A stretch of DNA of 64,000 bases from Polaromonas sp. (GCF_030680935.1 NZ_JAUXUP010000002.1:56164-120163); one strand, 5' to 3'. Shown: positions 38,246 through 49,491, counted from the first letter of the stretch. Translations and numbers: made by a program. Notes: generated from the letters alone by a model not told the origin.

Positions 38246-38883
38246 TGGGCACCCTGCCCGTCCTGTATTCGTTTCGCCGATGCCCCTACGCCATGCGTGC
38301 GCGGCTGGCGCTGGCCGTCAGCGGGCAGGCCCACGAGTTGCGCGAAGTGGTTTTGAAGAACAAGCCCGCCGCCTTGCTGGTAGCTTCACCCAAGGGTACG
38401 GTCCCGGTGATGGTATTACCGGGCGGCAAGGTGTTGGACGAAAGCCTGGAAATCATGCACTGGGCCCTGGCCCGGCACGACCCGGCCCAGTGGCTGACGC
38501 CGCCGGGCGGCTCGCGTGAAGAAATCGATGCGCTCATCGCCGCCAACGATGGTGCCTTCAAGCAGCAGCTGGACCGCTACAAATACCCGAATCGCTATCC
38601 GCAGGAGCCCAGGGGCGACCCGATTGGCTGTGCGCTGAAGCAGAGGGACGACGCATCATCCTGGCTGATGCAGCTCGATGCGCGCCTGGATCATGGGTGG
38701 CTACTGGGCGCCAACGCCAGCCTGGCCGACATGGCCCTGCTGCCTTTTGTGCGGCAATTCGCACATACCGACCCGGTCTGGTTTGCCGCGCAGCCCTGGC
38801 CCCGTCTACAGCGCTGGCTGGCGACATTCGAAGCGAGTGCGCTGTATGAGGGTGTCATGCACAAACAGGCGCCATGGCAATGA
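38245..38883 (+). CDS. Glutathione S-transferase family protein
   Basis: A 212-residue protein with an N-terminal thioredoxin-fold GST domain (PVLYSFRRCPYAMRARLAL), cis-Pro in GTVPVMVLP, DESLEIMHW, and an alpha-helical C-terminal domain. RRCPYAMRAR gives a CPYA motif with a cysteine at the active position, as in Omega/GrxB-like enzymes, so thiol transfer or dehydroascorbate-type chemistry is more likely than detoxification. The ATG at 38245 overlaps the trhO stop (TGATG). Confidence 0.88.
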   Translation: MGTLPVLYSFRRCPYAMRARLALAVSGQAHELREVVLKNKPAALLVASPKGTVPVMVLPGGKVLDESLEIMHWALARHDPAQWLTPPGGSREEIDALIAANDGAFKQQLDRYKYPNRYPQEPRGDPIGCALKQRDDASSWLMQLDARLDHGWLLGANASLADMALLPFVRQFAHTDPVWFAAQPWPRLQRWLATFEASALYEGVMHKQAPWQ

Positions 38884-38890
38884 CAAGCCC

Positions 38891-39229
38891 TCAGTGAACC
38901 TCTTTGGCGTGGTTGATCGAGTACTTGGGAATCTCGACGGTCACATCGCTTTGGGCGAGAAAAGCCTGGCAGCTCAGCCGTGAATTGGGCTCCAGGCCCC
39001 AGGCCCGGTCCAGCAGGTCTTCTTCGTTTTCATCAATCTCATTGAGCGACTGCAGCCCCTGGCGCACGATGACGTGGCAGGTGGTGCAGGCGCAGCTCAT
39101 GTCGCAGGCGTGCTCGATGTTGATGTTGTTGTCGAGCAGCGCCTCACAGATCGATGTACCGGCAGGCGCGCTGACTTCGGCGCCCTCCGGGCAGTATTCT
39201 GGATGAGGCAGTATCTTGATGATGGGCAT
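38891..39229 (-). CDS. fdx: ISC-type [2Fe-2S] ferredoxin
   Basis: A 112-residue adrenodoxin-type ferredoxin. The cluster ligands Cys42, Cys48, Cys51 and Cys87 lie in EHACDMSCACTTCHV and RLSCQAF, and match E. coli Fdx, including the extra Cys46. It supplies electrons for iron-sulfur cluster assembly on IscU. It is the last gene of the isc operon, 14 bases after hscA. Confidence 0.96.
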   Translation of the reverse strand: MPIIKILPHPEYCPEGAEVSAPAGTSICEALLDNNINIEHACDMSCACTTCHVIVRQGLQSLNEIDENEEDLLDRAWGLEPNSRLSCQAFLAQSDVTVEIPKYSINHAKEVH

Positions 39230-39243
39230 GGGGTTGCGGTGCT

Positions 39244-41118
39244 TCAGACCGTCGCTATGTTTTTGCCGGCCAGGGCCTGGCGGATACCGCGGTTCATGCG
39301 CTGCGCGGCGAAGTTTTCTGTTCCATCGGCCAGGGTTTTGATGGCGGCCTCAATGTCTGCCGCAGCACCCTGCTGCAAGGTCTGCTGCAACACGGCCATG
39401 AGATCGTGCACCTGCGCCTGCTCCTGCACGGTCAGCAAGTCGGCATCGGCCGCCAATGCGTTGCTCGTGGCCAGCAACATGCGGTCGGCATCCACCCGGG
39501 CCTCAGCCAGTGCGCGCGCCTGCATGTCCTGCTGCGCGGTTGAAAAACTTTCCTGCAGCATGCGGGCGATGTCTTCATCGGACAAACCGTACGAAGGCTT
39601 CACATCGATGCTGGCTTCTACCCCGCTGCCCTGCTCTTTGGCGCTGACGCTGAGCAGCCCGTCGGCATCGACGGTGAAGGTCACACGGATGCGCGCCGCG
39701 CCTGCCACCATGGCGGGAATGCCGCGCAGCTCAAACCGCGCCAGACTGCGGCAATCGGCCACCAGATCACGCTCGCCCTGCACCACGTGCAGGGCGAGCG
39801 CGGTCTGGCCGTCCTGGTAGGTGGTGAAGTCCTGCGCCATGGCGGTCGGAATGGTCTGGTTGCGCGGAACGATACGCTCGACCAGACCGCCCATGGTTTC
39901 AATCCCCAGCGACAGCGGTATCACGTCCAGCAACAGCAGATCGTTGCCTGTGCTGTTGCCGGCCAGCTGGTGAGCAGAGATGGCCGCGCCCAGCGCCACC
40001 ACTTCATCGGGGTTCAGATTGGTCAGCGGCTCCCGGCCAAACAGGCCCGCCACCGCCCTGCGCACCTGCGGCATACGGGTGGATCCGCCTACCAGTACCA
40101 CGCCCTGCACGTCGCCCTTGCCAAGTTTTGCATCGCGCAAGGCTTTCCGTACAGCCGTCAGCGTGCGCTGGGTCAAACCGGCGGTGGCGGCCTCAAAATC
40201 TGCCGCCTTCATGTCAAATTGAATGTTGGCCCTTGCCAGCCGTGCGGAAAATGCTACTGAATCAATAGCAGAAAGTGCCTCCTTGCAGGCCCTGGCGGCT
40301 TGCAGCAGCGCCGCCCGGTCTCCGGCAGTCAGGGTGTCGGCCGCCAGCCCGGCTTTGGCCAGTACCCAATCGGCCAGCGCATGGTCGTAATCATCGCCGC
40401 CGAGGGCGGAGTCTCCGCCGGTTGCCACCACTTCGAACACACCCTGGCTCAATCGCAGTATGGAAATATCAAAGGTGCCGCCACCCAGGTCATAAATGGC
40501 ATAAACGCCTTCGCTGGCATTGTCCAGGCCGTAGGCAATCGCCGCCGCTGTGGGTTCGTTGATCAGGCGAAGCACATTGATCCCGGCCAGTTGGGCCGCG
40601 TCCTTGGTGGCCTGGCGCTGGGCATCGTCAAAATACGCGGGCACTGTGATGACCGCACCGAAGATGTCATCGTCAAACGTGTCTTCTGCCCGGTAACGCA
40701 AGGTGGCAAGAATCTCGGCACTGACCTCGACCGGGCTTTTTTCACCTGCAACGGTCTGAAGCGTCACCATGCCGGGCTTGTCGATCAACTCGTAAGGCAA
40801 CCGCGCGCGGTTGCCAATGTCTTCGATGTTGCGGCCCATCAGTCGTTTGACAGAAGCAATGGTGTTTTTCGGGTCTTGTACCTGTGCGGACAGCGCATCA
40901 AAGCCGATTTGCCGGCCATCGGTCCCCTTGTCGTCAAGCCTGTAACGAACCACGCTGGGAAGCAACACGCGACCTTGCGCGTCTGGCAGGCATTCGGCGA
41001 TGCCGTTGCGCACACTGGCCACCAGCGAGTGTGTGGTGCCCAGGTCAATGCCCACGGCGATCCGCCGCTGGTGCGGATCGGGTGTTTGACCGGGCTCGGA
41101 TATTTGCAGTAAAGCCAT
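39244..41118 (-). CDS. hscA: Fe-S assembly chaperone HscA (Hsp70 type)
   Basis: A 624-residue Hsp70 that helps release clusters from IscU. The ATPase domain starts with [14 protein letters not shown], continues with [13 protein letters not shown] and [13 protein letters not shown], and leads to a substrate-binding domain ([21 protein letters not shown]). The short C-terminus lacks the long EEVD-like tail of DnaK. It follows hscB by 36 bases. Residues about 275-289 are encoded by a dispersed repeat copy. Confidence 0.96.
   Translation of the reverse strand: MALLQISEPGQTPDPHQRRIAVGIDLGTTHSLVASVRNGIAECLPDAQGRVLLPSVVRYRLDDKGTDGRQIGFDALSAQVQDPKNTIASVKRLMGRNIEDIGNRARLPYELIDKPGMVTLQTVAGEKSPVEVSAEILATLRYRAEDTFDDDIFGAVITVPAYFDDAQRQATKDAAQLAGINVLRLINEPTAAAIAYGLDNASEGVYAIYDLGGGTFDISILRLSQGVFEVVATGGDSALGGDDYDHALADWVLAKAGLAADTLTAGDRAALLQAARACKEALSAIDSVAFSARLARANIQFDMKAADFEAATAGLTQRTLTAVRKALRDAKLGKGDVQGVVLVGGSTRMPQVRRAVAGLFGREPLTNLNPDEVVALGAAISAHQLAGNSTGNDLLLLDVIPLSLGIETMGGLVERIVPRNQTIPTAMAQDFTTYQDGQTALALHVVQGERDLVADCRSLARFELRGIPAMVAGAARIRVTFTVDADGLLSVSAKEQGSGVEASIDVKPSYGLSDEDIARMLQESFSTAQQDMQARALAEARVDADRMLLATSNALAADADLLTVQEQAQVHDLMAVLQQTLQQGAAADIEAAIKTLADGTENFAAQRMNRGIRQALAGKNIATV
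40253..40297 (+). repeat. Dispersed palindrome-headed repeat, copy 8 (inside hscA)
   Basis: The head GCTACTGAATCAATAGC (40253-40269) is followed by a weaker tail (AGAAAGTGCC...AGGCCC). It is antisense within hscA and the reading frame is intact. Confidence 0.6.
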
Positions 41119-41154
41119 GGATGTTGGAAATTTCGACTGAATTTTTCTGAATAC

Positions 41155-41676
41155 TTATTGTCCCAGCGAGTCGATACGCGCATCGACCTCGCTGCCAAAA
41201 CGCTCGATGAACATAAGGGCTCTCACCTGGTTCGCTGCCGCCGCAAAGTCCTTCGCACCATCCACCAGTTGCTCTATTTTTGATAGCTGCTCACATTTAC
41301 TGGACAAGGCCTGTGCCGCTATTTCTTCCATGTCTTCAAGGCTGACGGCATCTTCCAGCGCTTCGCGCCACTGCATCTGCTGAATCAGGAAATCTGCGGG
41401 CATGGCCGTATTGCTTTCGGCCTCAATCGGCGCGCCGTGCATATCGCACAGATACACGGCACGCTTGAGCGGATTTTTCAGGCGCTGGTAAGCCTCGTTG
41501 ATACGCACCGACCACTGCATGGCCAGCCGCTGCGCGGCGGCACCCTGGGCCGCAAACTTGTCGGGGTGTGCCTCGCGCTGCAATTCTTTCCAGCGCGCAT
41601 CGAGCACAACGCTGTCCTGTGCAAACTGCACAGGCACGTCAAACAGTTCGAAGTCGTTGGATTGGAGACTTGGCAC
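41155..41676 (-). CDS. hscB: Fe-S assembly co-chaperone HscB (J-domain)
   Basis: A J-protein that brings IscU to HscA. The HPD motif lies in LQREAHPDKFAAQG, and the C-terminal three-helix domain binds IscU. The start is uncertain. No ATG lies near the family N-terminus; a GTG at 41676 gives 173 residues (VPSLQSNDFELFDVP), the normal length, but without a clear ribosome-binding site. The frame is open to a TTG at 41745 inside a palindromic element, which would add 23 unlikely residues. Residues 118-135 fall in a dispersed repeat copy. Confidence 0.88.
   Translation of the reverse strand: MPSLQSNDFELFDVPVQFAQDSVVLDARWKELQREAHPDKFAAQGAAAQRLAMQWSVRINEAYQRLKNPLKRAVYLCDMHGAPIEAESNTAMPADFLIQQMQWREALEDAVSLEDMEEIAAQALSSKCEQLSKIEQLVDGAKDFAAAANQVRALMFIERFGSEVDARIDSLGQ
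41271..41325 (+). repeat. Dispersed palindrome-headed repeat, copy 9 (inside hscB)
   Basis: The head GCTCTATTTTTGATAGC (41271-41287; one mismatch to the consensus) is followed by TGCTCACATTTACTGG and AAGGCCTG. It is antisense and in frame, in the linker between the J-domain and the C-terminal domain. Confidence 0.65.
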
Positions 41677-41741
41677 GGGAAACTGGTTTTCGGGATGGGA
41701 AGCGTAGCGAGCGGGCGTCAGCGAGGAGTGGCCAGCGCGGA

Positions 41742-41776
41742 GCAACCGGAACGTACTGTGGGTACGTGAGGATTGC
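41742..41776. repeat. Palindromic intergenic element between iscA and hscB
   Basis: ACGTAC (41751-41756) pairs with GTACGT (41762-41767), and the outer GCAA and TTGC (41742-41745 and 41773-41776) also pair. The flanks on both sides (41700-41815) are rich in short GCGAG and GCGCGG repeats. The look is REP-like, and I recall similar sequence in other Comamonadaceae. It may affect hscB translation. Confidence 0.5.
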
Positions 41777-41815
41777 GAGCACTGCCCGCGCCTCGATCAC
41801 GCCCGTGCAGTAGCT

Positions 41816-42139
41816 TCACACCCGAAAAGACTCGCCGCACCCACAACGGTCGCGCTCATTCGGATTGATGAACCTGAAGCCTTCGTTCAGCCCCTCGCGC
41901 ACAAAGTCCAGCTGCGTACCGTCGATATAGGCCATGCTTTTCGGGTCGACCAGCACTTTCACACCGTTGTCTTCGAACACCACATCTTCAGGCGCAATCT
42001 CATCCGCGTATTCAAGCTTGTAAGCCAGGCCGGAGCAACCGGTGGTTTTGACGCCCAGACGCACACCCACGCCCTTGCCGCGCTTGGTCATGTAGCGGGT
42101 GACGTGCCGTGCTGCGGCGTCGGTGAGGGTAACGGACAT
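41816..42139 (-). CDS. iscA: Iron-sulfur cluster carrier IscA
   Basis: A 107-residue A-type carrier. The three conserved cysteines are in [10 protein letters not shown] and in the C-terminal DRCGCGESF. It accepts clusters or iron and delivers them to target enzymes. It lies 25 bases after iscU in the isc operon. Confidence 0.96.
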   Translation of the reverse strand: MSVTLTDAAARHVTRYMTKRGKGVGVRLGVKTTGCSGLAYKLEYADEIAPEDVVFEDNGVKVLVDPKSMAYIDGTQLDFVREGLNEGFRFINPNERDRCGCGESFRV

Positions 42140-42164
42140 GATTTTCCGGGTCGCTTGAAAAAGT

Positions 42165-42551
42165 TTAGTGGGCGTGCTTGAGCTTGTAGTCGCTGACGGC
42201 GGCCTTGATCGCGTCTTCCGCCAGGATGGAGCAGTGAATCTTCACGGGCGGCAGAGCCAACTCTTCGGCAATCGCGCTGTTCTTGATGCTGGCCGCCTCG
42301 TCAAGCGTCTTGCCCTTGACCCATTCGGTCACAAGTGAACTGGACGCAATTGCCGAGCCGCAGCCATAGGTCTTGAAACGTGCGTCTTCAATCACACCGG
42401 TCAGCGGATTGACCTTGATCTGCAGCTTCATCACATCGCCGCAAGCAGGCGCGCCGACCATGCCGGTACCTACCGTGTCATCGCCTTTTTCAAACGAGCC
42501 GACGTTGCGGGGGTTTTCGTAGTGGTCTACCACTTTTTCGCTGTATGCCAT
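42165..42551 (-). CDS. iscU: Iron-sulfur cluster scaffold IscU
   Basis: A 128-residue scaffold. Cys37, Cys64, His106 and Cys107 lie in [22 protein letters not shown] and [11 protein letters not shown], the last next to the LPPVK motif bound by HscA. The start at 42551 ([18 protein letters not shown]) has GAGG at good spacing; upstream open frame to 42740 overlaps iscS and is spurious. Sulfur comes from IscS, encoded just upstream. Confidence 0.97.
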   Translation of the reverse strand: MAYSEKVVDHYENPRNVGSFEKGDDTVGTGMVGAPACGDVMKLQIKVNPLTGVIEDARFKTYGCGSAIASSSLVTEWVKGKTLDEAASIKNSAIAEELALPPVKIHCSILAEDAIKAAVSDYKLKHAH

Positions 42552-42594
42552 TTTGTTTACCTCTTCAAAGCTGTCTGATGGTTTCGGGTCGGGC

Positions 42595-43812
42595 TCAATG
42601 AGCGGCCCATTGAATGGTGGACAGATCGACACCATCCTTGAACATTTCCCACAGTGGCGACAGGTCACGCAGCTTGGCCACGTTTTCCTTGATCGTCGCC
42701 ACCGCGTAATCGATTTCTTCTTCGGTACTCCAGCGGCCAATCGTCATGCGCAAGCTGCTGTGCGCCAGTTCGTCGCTGCGGCCCAGCGCGCGCAGCACAT
42801 AGCTGGGCTCGAGACTGGCCGAGGTGCAGGCCGACCCGCTGGAGACCGCCAGACCCTTGATGCCCATGATGAGCGACTCACCCTCAACATAATTGAAGCT
42901 CATGTTCAGGTTGTGCGGCACACGTTTGTCGGCATGGCCGTTTAAAAAAACCTCTTCCACGTCTTTCAGGCCAGCCAGCATGCGCTCATGCAGGGCACGG
43001 ATGCGCTTGTTTTCTTCGTGCATCTCCAGCTTGGCAATGCGGTAGGCCTCACCCATGCCGACACACTGGTGTGTTGGCAGGGTGCCGGAGCGCATGCCGC
43101 GTTCATGCCCGCCACCGTGCATTTGTGCCTCCAGGCGCACGCGAGGCTTGCGGCGCACGTACAGGGCACCTATGCCTTTGGGGCCGTAGGTCTTGTGCGA
43201 GGTCAGGCTCATCAAATCGACTGGCAAGGTCGCCAGATCAATGTCCACCCGCCCGGTCGCCTGCGCCGCATCCACATGGAAGATCACGCCCTTTTCGCGG
43301 CACAGCGCGCCTATGGCCGCGATATCCTGGATAACGCCGATTTCATTGTTGACGTACATCACGCTCACAAGGATCGTGTCGGGGCGAAGGGCCGCTTTCA
43401 GCACCTCGATGTCCAGCAAGCCATCGTCCTGTACGTCAAGGTAAGTCACTTCAAAACCCTGGCGCTCCAGTTCGCGGCAAGTGTCGAGCACGGCCTTGTG
43501 CTCGGTCTTCACCGTGATCAGGTGCTTGCCGCGCGTTCTGTAAAAATGCGCCGCGCCCTTGATGGCGAGGTTGTTCGATTCGGTGGCACCGCTGGTCCAG
43601 ACAATTTCGCGCGGGTCCGCGCCTATCAGTTCGGCCACCTGTTCACGCGCCTTTTCGACGGCGGCTTCCGCCTCCCAGCCCCAGGCGTGGCTGCGCGAAG
43701 CAGGGTTGCCGAAATGCTCGCGCAACCAGGGGATCATGGCATCCACCACCCGCGGATCGCAGGGATTCGTGGCGCTGTAGTCCATGTAAATGGGAAAGTG
43801 TGGAGTTTCCAT
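42595..43812 (-). CDS. iscS: Cysteine desulfurase IscS
   Basis: A 405-residue PLP enzyme that takes sulfur from cysteine. The Schiff-base lysine is Lys207 in [11 protein letters not shown] and the persulfide cysteine is near residue 329 in [17 protein letters not shown], in the long mobile loop typical of IscS. The last residues ([22 protein letters not shown]) form the IscU-binding tail. The length is normal. It supplies sulfur to IscU and to tRNA thiolation. Confidence 0.97.
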   Translation of the reverse strand: METPHFPIYMDYSATNPCDPRVVDAMIPWLREHFGNPASRSHAWGWEAEAAVEKAREQVAELIGADPREIVWTSGATESNNLAIKGAAHFYRTRGKHLITVKTEHKAVLDTCRELERQGFEVTYLDVQDDGLLDIEVLKAALRPDTILVSVMYVNNEIGVIQDIAAIGALCREKGVIFHVDAAQATGRVDIDLATLPVDLMSLTSHKTYGPKGIGALYVRRKPRVRLEAQMHGGGHERGMRSGTLPTHQCVGMGEAYRIAKLEMHEENKRIRALHERMLAGLKDVEEVFLNGHADKRVPHNLNMSFNYVEGESLIMGIKGLAVSSGSACTSASLEPSYVLRALGRSDELAHSSLRMTIGRWSTEEEIDYAVATIKENVAKLRDLSPLWEMFKDGVDLSTIQWAAH

Positions 43813-43903
43813 GTAGCTGGCTTTTTAGTTCACGGCTGGCTTGCAGCATCAAAAAATGGGCGTCAGCCTCCGGCAGTCATGCCCGACAAGGCGCCCTCAA
43901 CAA

Positions 43904-44440
43904 TCAGGATTTGGAGAACGCGTTGCCCAAGGCAAAAACCGAATTGGGCGCATTGACGCGCATCGGTTTTGGCAGCGGCGCAGTGAAGATAGCCTTCTTT
44001 ACCATGGGCGTATTCTCAACCACCACCCCCTTGGCTAGTTGGTCGTCGACCAGCTTTTGCAGGGTCACGGAATCAAGAAACTCCACCATGCGGCTGTTCA
44101 GCGATGCCCACAGCTCATGTGTCATGCAGCGGCCACCGTCACCGAGGCAGTTTTCCTTCCCACCACACTGGGTGGAATCAATCGGCTCGTCCACCGACAC
44201 AATGATATCGGCCACGGTGATTTCGGCGGCCTTGCGGCCCAACGTGTAACCGCCGCCCGGGCCACGGGTCGATTCGACCAGCTCATGGCGACGCAGCTTG
44301 CCGAACAATTGCTCGAGATAAGACAGGGAGATCTGCTGGCGCTGACTGATCGCAGCCAGCGTAACGGGGCCGTTGTTCTGGCGCAGGGCCAGGTCAATCA
44401 TCGCGGTGACCGCAAAGCGGCCTTTGGTCGTGAGGCGCAT
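43904..44440 (-). CDS. iscR: Iron-sulfur cluster regulator IscR
   Basis: A 178-residue Rrf2-family repressor of the isc operon. It has an N-terminal winged helix (MRLTTKGRFAVTAMIDLAL) and cluster ligands Cys92, Cys98 and Cys105 with His108, one residue later at the last two than in E. coli. The ATG at 44440 has AAGGAG seven bases upstream; a TTG at 44446 is less likely. A type I IscR-like site lies upstream at 44575-44599, as expected for autoregulation. The C-terminal tail is short on acidic residues. Confidence 0.95.
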   Translation of the reverse strand: MRLTTKGRFAVTAMIDLALRQNNGPVTLAAISQRQQISLSYLEQLFGKLRRHELVESTRGPGGGYTLGRKAAEITVADIIVSVDEPIDSTQCGGKENCLGDGGRCMTHELWASLNSRMVEFLDSVTLQKLVDDQLAKGVVVENTPMVKKAIFTAPLPKPMRVNAPNSVFALGNAFSKS

Positions 44441-44574
44441 TTTCAAGCTCCTTCAAAGTTGGCTTGACTGTCGTTTGGCTCACCCTGACAAGCTTATGGC
44501 CCGCCAAGGAACTCTTTCTCCACCCGCCCCGGCCTGCCGGCCTTATCGGTTTCAGGGCTTTGTTGTTTTGCTTT

Positions 44575-44599
44575 GTTCCCGACTATTTTCGTCAAGTAT
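44575..44599 (-). promoter_or_regulatory. IscR type I-like operator upstream of iscR
   Basis: Read on the minus strand, the 25-base site has half-sites ATACTTGAC and AGTCGGG with an A-rich centre. It matches the E. coli type I consensus (ATASYYGACT...YAGTCRRSTAT) at about 22 of 25 positions. It overlaps a TATACT -10-like hexamer (44595-44600). Confidence 0.8.
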
Positions 44600-44634
44600 A
44601 GCACAAATGCCCGACCGATTCAGTCGCCATTATA
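44595..44634 (-). promoter_or_regulatory. Candidate isc promoter -10 elements
   Basis: Two -10-like hexamers on the minus strand lie upstream of iscR: TATAAT (44629-44634) and TATACT (44595-44600). The second overlaps the IscR-like site, which would let bound IscR block the polymerase. Their -35 regions are weak. Confidence 0.5.
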
Positions 44635-44679
44635 ACGCAGACGTCCACTTTTGTCCTGGACAAACACTTTAACGAGCAT

Positions 44680-46782
<2,103 letters not shown>

Positions 46783-46789
46783 AAATATC

Positions 46790-47061
46790 GGAACTTGTCC
46801 GTCAATAATTGGGGGTCGCGTTGGGGCGCAATCGGGATGAGTTGTCTGCCAACATTCCGCAGCATGGGCTGGATGCCCATGCAAGGAATTTGGTGGGCAA
46901 ATCGCCCGGTTTCGCCCCAACCCGAAGGGCAAACGGATTTTCGGGCGGTCTGCAGCGTTGCAAAATCAGGCAAGGCCACCAGCCTTGTCTTGGATTTTGC
47001 GCCTTGCATCCCATCCCGAATATCCATTTGCGCGGCCCCAAATTATTGACGGACAAGTTCC
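46790..47061. mobile_element. MITE-like element with long terminal inverted repeats
   Basis: A 272-bp element bounded by perfect 21-bp terminal inverted repeats (46790-46810 and 47041-47061; the outer bases read GGAACTTGTCCG). These extend to 31 bp with two mismatches, and TCGGGATG recurs at matching offsets further in. Internal hairpins include GCATGGGC/GCCCATGC (near 46862-46882) and GCAAAATC/GATTTTGC (near 46960-47000). There is no transposase frame, and I see no clear target duplication. It lies between divergent uvrB and the aminotransferase gene. Confidence 0.8.
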
Positions 47062-47227
47062 TAATCCTGGCCCGCTAAAATCCGGGGCAACCAAACAGAA
47101 TACGACATTTGGACGATGGGCGGAGCCGTGAAGCCGCCGATTCGCCGACTGTCTGCGTAACGCCCGGTAAACCAGATGGCGTACCGAACCGTTTAAAAAA
47201 CACAAACCACCCTTCCAGAGGATTTTC
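47062..47227. other. Upstream region of the aromatic aminotransferase
   Basis: A 166-base gap between the MITE-like element and the aminotransferase start. A well-placed AGAGG (47216-47220) is the ribosome-binding site. TAAAAT near 47076-47081 could be a -10 element, but no matched -35 is seen. Confidence 0.5.
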
Positions 47228-48424
47228 ATGTCGCTTTTCACCGCCGTCGAAATGGCCCCCCGTGATCCCATATTGGGCCTGAACGAGCAATTCAATGCCG
47301 ATACCAACCCGAACAAGGTCAACCTCGGCGTGGGCGTGTATTACGACGACAAGGGCAAGTTGCCGCTGCTGCAGTGCGTGCAGATCGCTGAAAAAGCCAT
47401 GATGGAAGCGCCCAAGCCGCGCGGCTACCTGCCCATGGACGGGGTTGCCGCCTATGACGCGGCCGTCAAAACCCTGGTCTTCGGCGCTGACAGCGAGCCG
47501 GTTAAAAGTGGCCGCGTCGCGACCGCCCAGGGCATTGGCGGCACCGGTGGCCTGAAAATCGGCGCCGACTTCCTGAAAAAGCTCAGCCCGAATGCCAAGG
47601 TGCTGATCAGCGACCCGAGCTGGGAAAACCATCGCGCGCTATTCACCCAGGCCGGGTTCGTGGTGGAAAGTTACCCGTATTACGACGTGGCCAAACGCGG
47701 CGTCAACTTTGACGGCATGCTGGCTGCGCTCAATGCAGCCGCCGAAGGCACCATCGTCGTGCTGCACGCCTGCTGTCACAACCCGACCGGTTATGACATC
47801 ACCAGCGCCCAGTGGGACCAGGTCATTGCCACGGTCAAGGCGCGCAAGCTCACCGCCTTTCTGGACATGGCCTACCAGGGCTTTGGCCACGGCATTCTTG
47901 AAGACGGCGCGGTCATCGGCAAGTTCGTCGCCGCCGGCCTGAACTTTTTTGTCTCGACCTCGTTTTCCAAAAGCTTCAGCCTGTACGGCGAACGTGTCGG
48001 CGCCCTGTCGGTGCTGTGCGAAAGCAAGGAAGAAGCCGAACGCGTGCTGTCGCAGATGAAAGTCGTGATCCGCACCAACTACAGCAACCCACAGATCCAC
48101 GGCGCGACGGTGGTCGCCAATGTGCTGAACAACCCCGAGCTGCGCGCGCTGTGGGAAAAAGAGCTGGCCGAAATGCGTGTACGCATCAAGGCCATGCGCC
48201 AGGCGTTGGTGGACGGCCTGAAAGCCGCTGGCGTGAAGGAAGACATGAGCTTCATCACCACGCAAATTGGCATGTTCAGCTACTCGGGCCTGACCAAGGA
48301 CCAGATGGTGCGTCTGCGCAACGAATTCGGCGTCTACGGCACCGACACCGGCCGCATGTGTGTGGCCGCGCTGAACAACCAGAACATCGCCCACGTCTGC
48401 GCGTCTATTGCCAAGGTTCTCTAA
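47228..48424 (+). CDS. Aromatic amino acid/aspartate aminotransferase (TyrB/AspC type)
   Basis: A 398-residue aminotransferase of subgroup I-alpha. It begins MSLFTAVEMAPRDPILGLNE, and has NPNKVNLGVGVYYDD, HACCHNPTGYD and the Schiff-base motif STSFSKSFSLYGERVGAL. The C-terminal FVxxGRMC-type segment (GTDTGRMCVAALNNQN) fits TyrB/AspC. It interconverts aromatic or acidic amino acids with their 2-oxoacids in the cytosol. A nucleotidyltransferase-like gene follows after eight bases. Which substrate dominates cannot be told. Confidence 0.93.
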   Translation: MSLFTAVEMAPRDPILGLNEQFNADTNPNKVNLGVGVYYDDKGKLPLLQCVQIAEKAMMEAPKPRGYLPMDGVAAYDAAVKTLVFGADSEPVKSGRVATAQGIGGTGGLKIGADFLKKLSPNAKVLISDPSWENHRALFTQAGFVVESYPYYDVAKRGVNFDGMLAALNAAAEGTIVVLHACCHNPTGYDITSAQWDQVIATVKARKLTAFLDMAYQGFGHGILEDGAVIGKFVAAGLNFFVSTSFSKSFSLYGERVGALSVLCESKEEAERVLSQMKVVIRTNYSNPQIHGATVVANVLNNPELRALWEKELAEMRVRIKAMRQALVDGLKAAGVKEDMSFITTQIGMFSYSGLTKDQMVRLRNEFGVYGTDTGRMCVAALNNQNIAHVCASIAKVL

Positions 48425-48432
48425 CTCGACTG

Positions 48433-49035
48433 ATGGACGATCTGGCGCAGCGTTTTTCGCAGGACGCCCTGCGCAACCGCTGCAACAGGGTGCTGCTGGA
48501 GCGACTGCCCGAACTGGATTTGCCGGATGCCTGGCTGGTCGGAGGCTGCCTGTTCCAGACGGTGTGGAACCTACGGAGCGGCCAGTCGCCAAAGGCCGGT
48601 ATCCGCGACTACGACATCTTCTACTTTGATGCCGGCGACCCGTCTGAAGCCGCAGAAGCCGCCATCAACCAGCGCGCCCGAAACGCCTTCAGCGATCTGG
48701 GTGTGGAACTCGAGGTCAAAAACCAGGCACGCGTACACACCTGGTACCCGGCGTATTTCGGCCGGCCCTGCCCGCCGCTGAAAAATGCCTGCGAGGGTGT
48801 GGACCGGTTTCTGGTCGGCAGCACCAGCGTGGGCCTGCGGCAGGCACAGGGGCAGACAAGGGTGTATGCGCCCTACGGGCTGGCTGACCTGTACGCGGGA
48901 ATACTGCGCGCCAACCCGCGTGTTGACCACGGCAAGCTGTACCAACAAAAAGCCCGCGACTACCAGGCGCGCTGGCCATGGCTGCGTCTGCCGGATGTTG
49001 CCGTCGACAGCCCGCAGGACGGGGATCAGGCATAA
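48433..49035 (+). CDS. Nucleotidyltransferase-like protein (NTP_transf_6/COG3575)
   Basis: A 200-residue protein. WLVGGCLFQTVWNLRSGQ and IRDYDIFYFDAGD match the NTP_transf_6 (formerly DUF925) pattern, in which the Gly-Gly and Asp-x-Asp motifs bind NTP and metal. APYGLADLYAGILRANPRV near the end is also typical. The substrate is not known. The ATG at 48433 lies eight bases after the aminotransferase stop. Its own stop codon abuts a dispersed repeat. Confidence 0.85.
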   Translation: MDDLAQRFSQDALRNRCNRVLLERLPELDLPDAWLVGGCLFQTVWNLRSGQSPKAGIRDYDIFYFDAGDPSEAAEAAINQRARNAFSDLGVELEVKNQARVHTWYPAYFGRPCPPLKNACEGVDRFLVGSTSVGLRQAQGQTRVYAPYGLADLYAGILRANPRVDHGKLYQQKARDYQARWPWLRLPDVAVDSPQDGDQA

Positions 49036-49088
49036 ATAATGGCCTCAGCCCTTATCTGACGGGCGCAAGAAGCTATCGAAATGATAGC
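49036..49088 (-). repeat. Dispersed palindrome-headed repeat, copy 10 (after the nucleotidyltransferase gene)
   Basis: Read on the minus strand, the head GCTATCATTTCGATAGC (49072-49088) is followed by TTCTTGCGCCCG and AAGGGCTGAGGCCATT. It fills most of the gap between two convergent genes. Confidence 0.88.
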
Positions 49089-49100
49089 AACAATCGGCCA

Positions 49101-49469
49101 CTACTCTGCCAGCGTCGCGATGGGGTCGTAAAAAAAGCGCTCTTCCATGATTTTTTCGCCCTCCCAGCGCTGGTGCGCCAGTTCGTCGATGCGCATGGTT
49201 TTGCCCGACAGGCGTGTGAACTCAAACACCCAGTGGATCACGACAAAGTCGCCATCGACAAGAAATGACTCGACCGGCAGCGTACGCATGGCGCTACAGG
49301 CGGCCATGACCGCACGCTCATACGCCACCAGCGTATCGCGGCCCCGGCGCGCCGGCTGGCTGTTTTCCTGCATGCTGGCGTCGGGTGCATAAAACTGCTC
49401 GATCGCTTCAATGTACTCACCCCGCTCCACCGTGGCGATAAAGTTCTGGACGGTTTGGCGAGTTGGCAT
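49101..49469 (-). CDS. SnoaL/NTF2-like protein
   Basis: A 122-residue protein of the nuclear transport factor 2 fold: NFIATVERGEYIEAIEQFYAPD, a middle beta-sheet segment, and VIHWVFEFTRLSGKTMRIDELAHQRWE. Such proteins act as small enzymes or ligand binders and cannot be assigned from sequence. The ATG at 49469 (MPTRQTVQNF) starts 22 bases after the dioxygenase gene, so the two probably form an operon. The larger open frame to 49799 overlaps the dioxygenase and is spurious. Confidence 0.83.
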   Translation of the reverse strand: MPTRQTVQNFIATVERGEYIEAIEQFYAPDASMQENSQPARRGRDTLVAYERAVMAACSAMRTLPVESFLVDGDFVVIHWVFEFTRLSGKTMRIDELAHQRWEGEKIMEERFFYDPIATLAE

Positions 49470-49491
49470 GGTGTGTTCTGGATGTGGATCT

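Noticed and set aside
46783..47080. The TTGACG in the terminal repeats of the uvrB-side element as an outward promoter
   Set aside because: Neither end gives a -10 at 16-18 bases; at uvrB the -10 would fall on the start codon.
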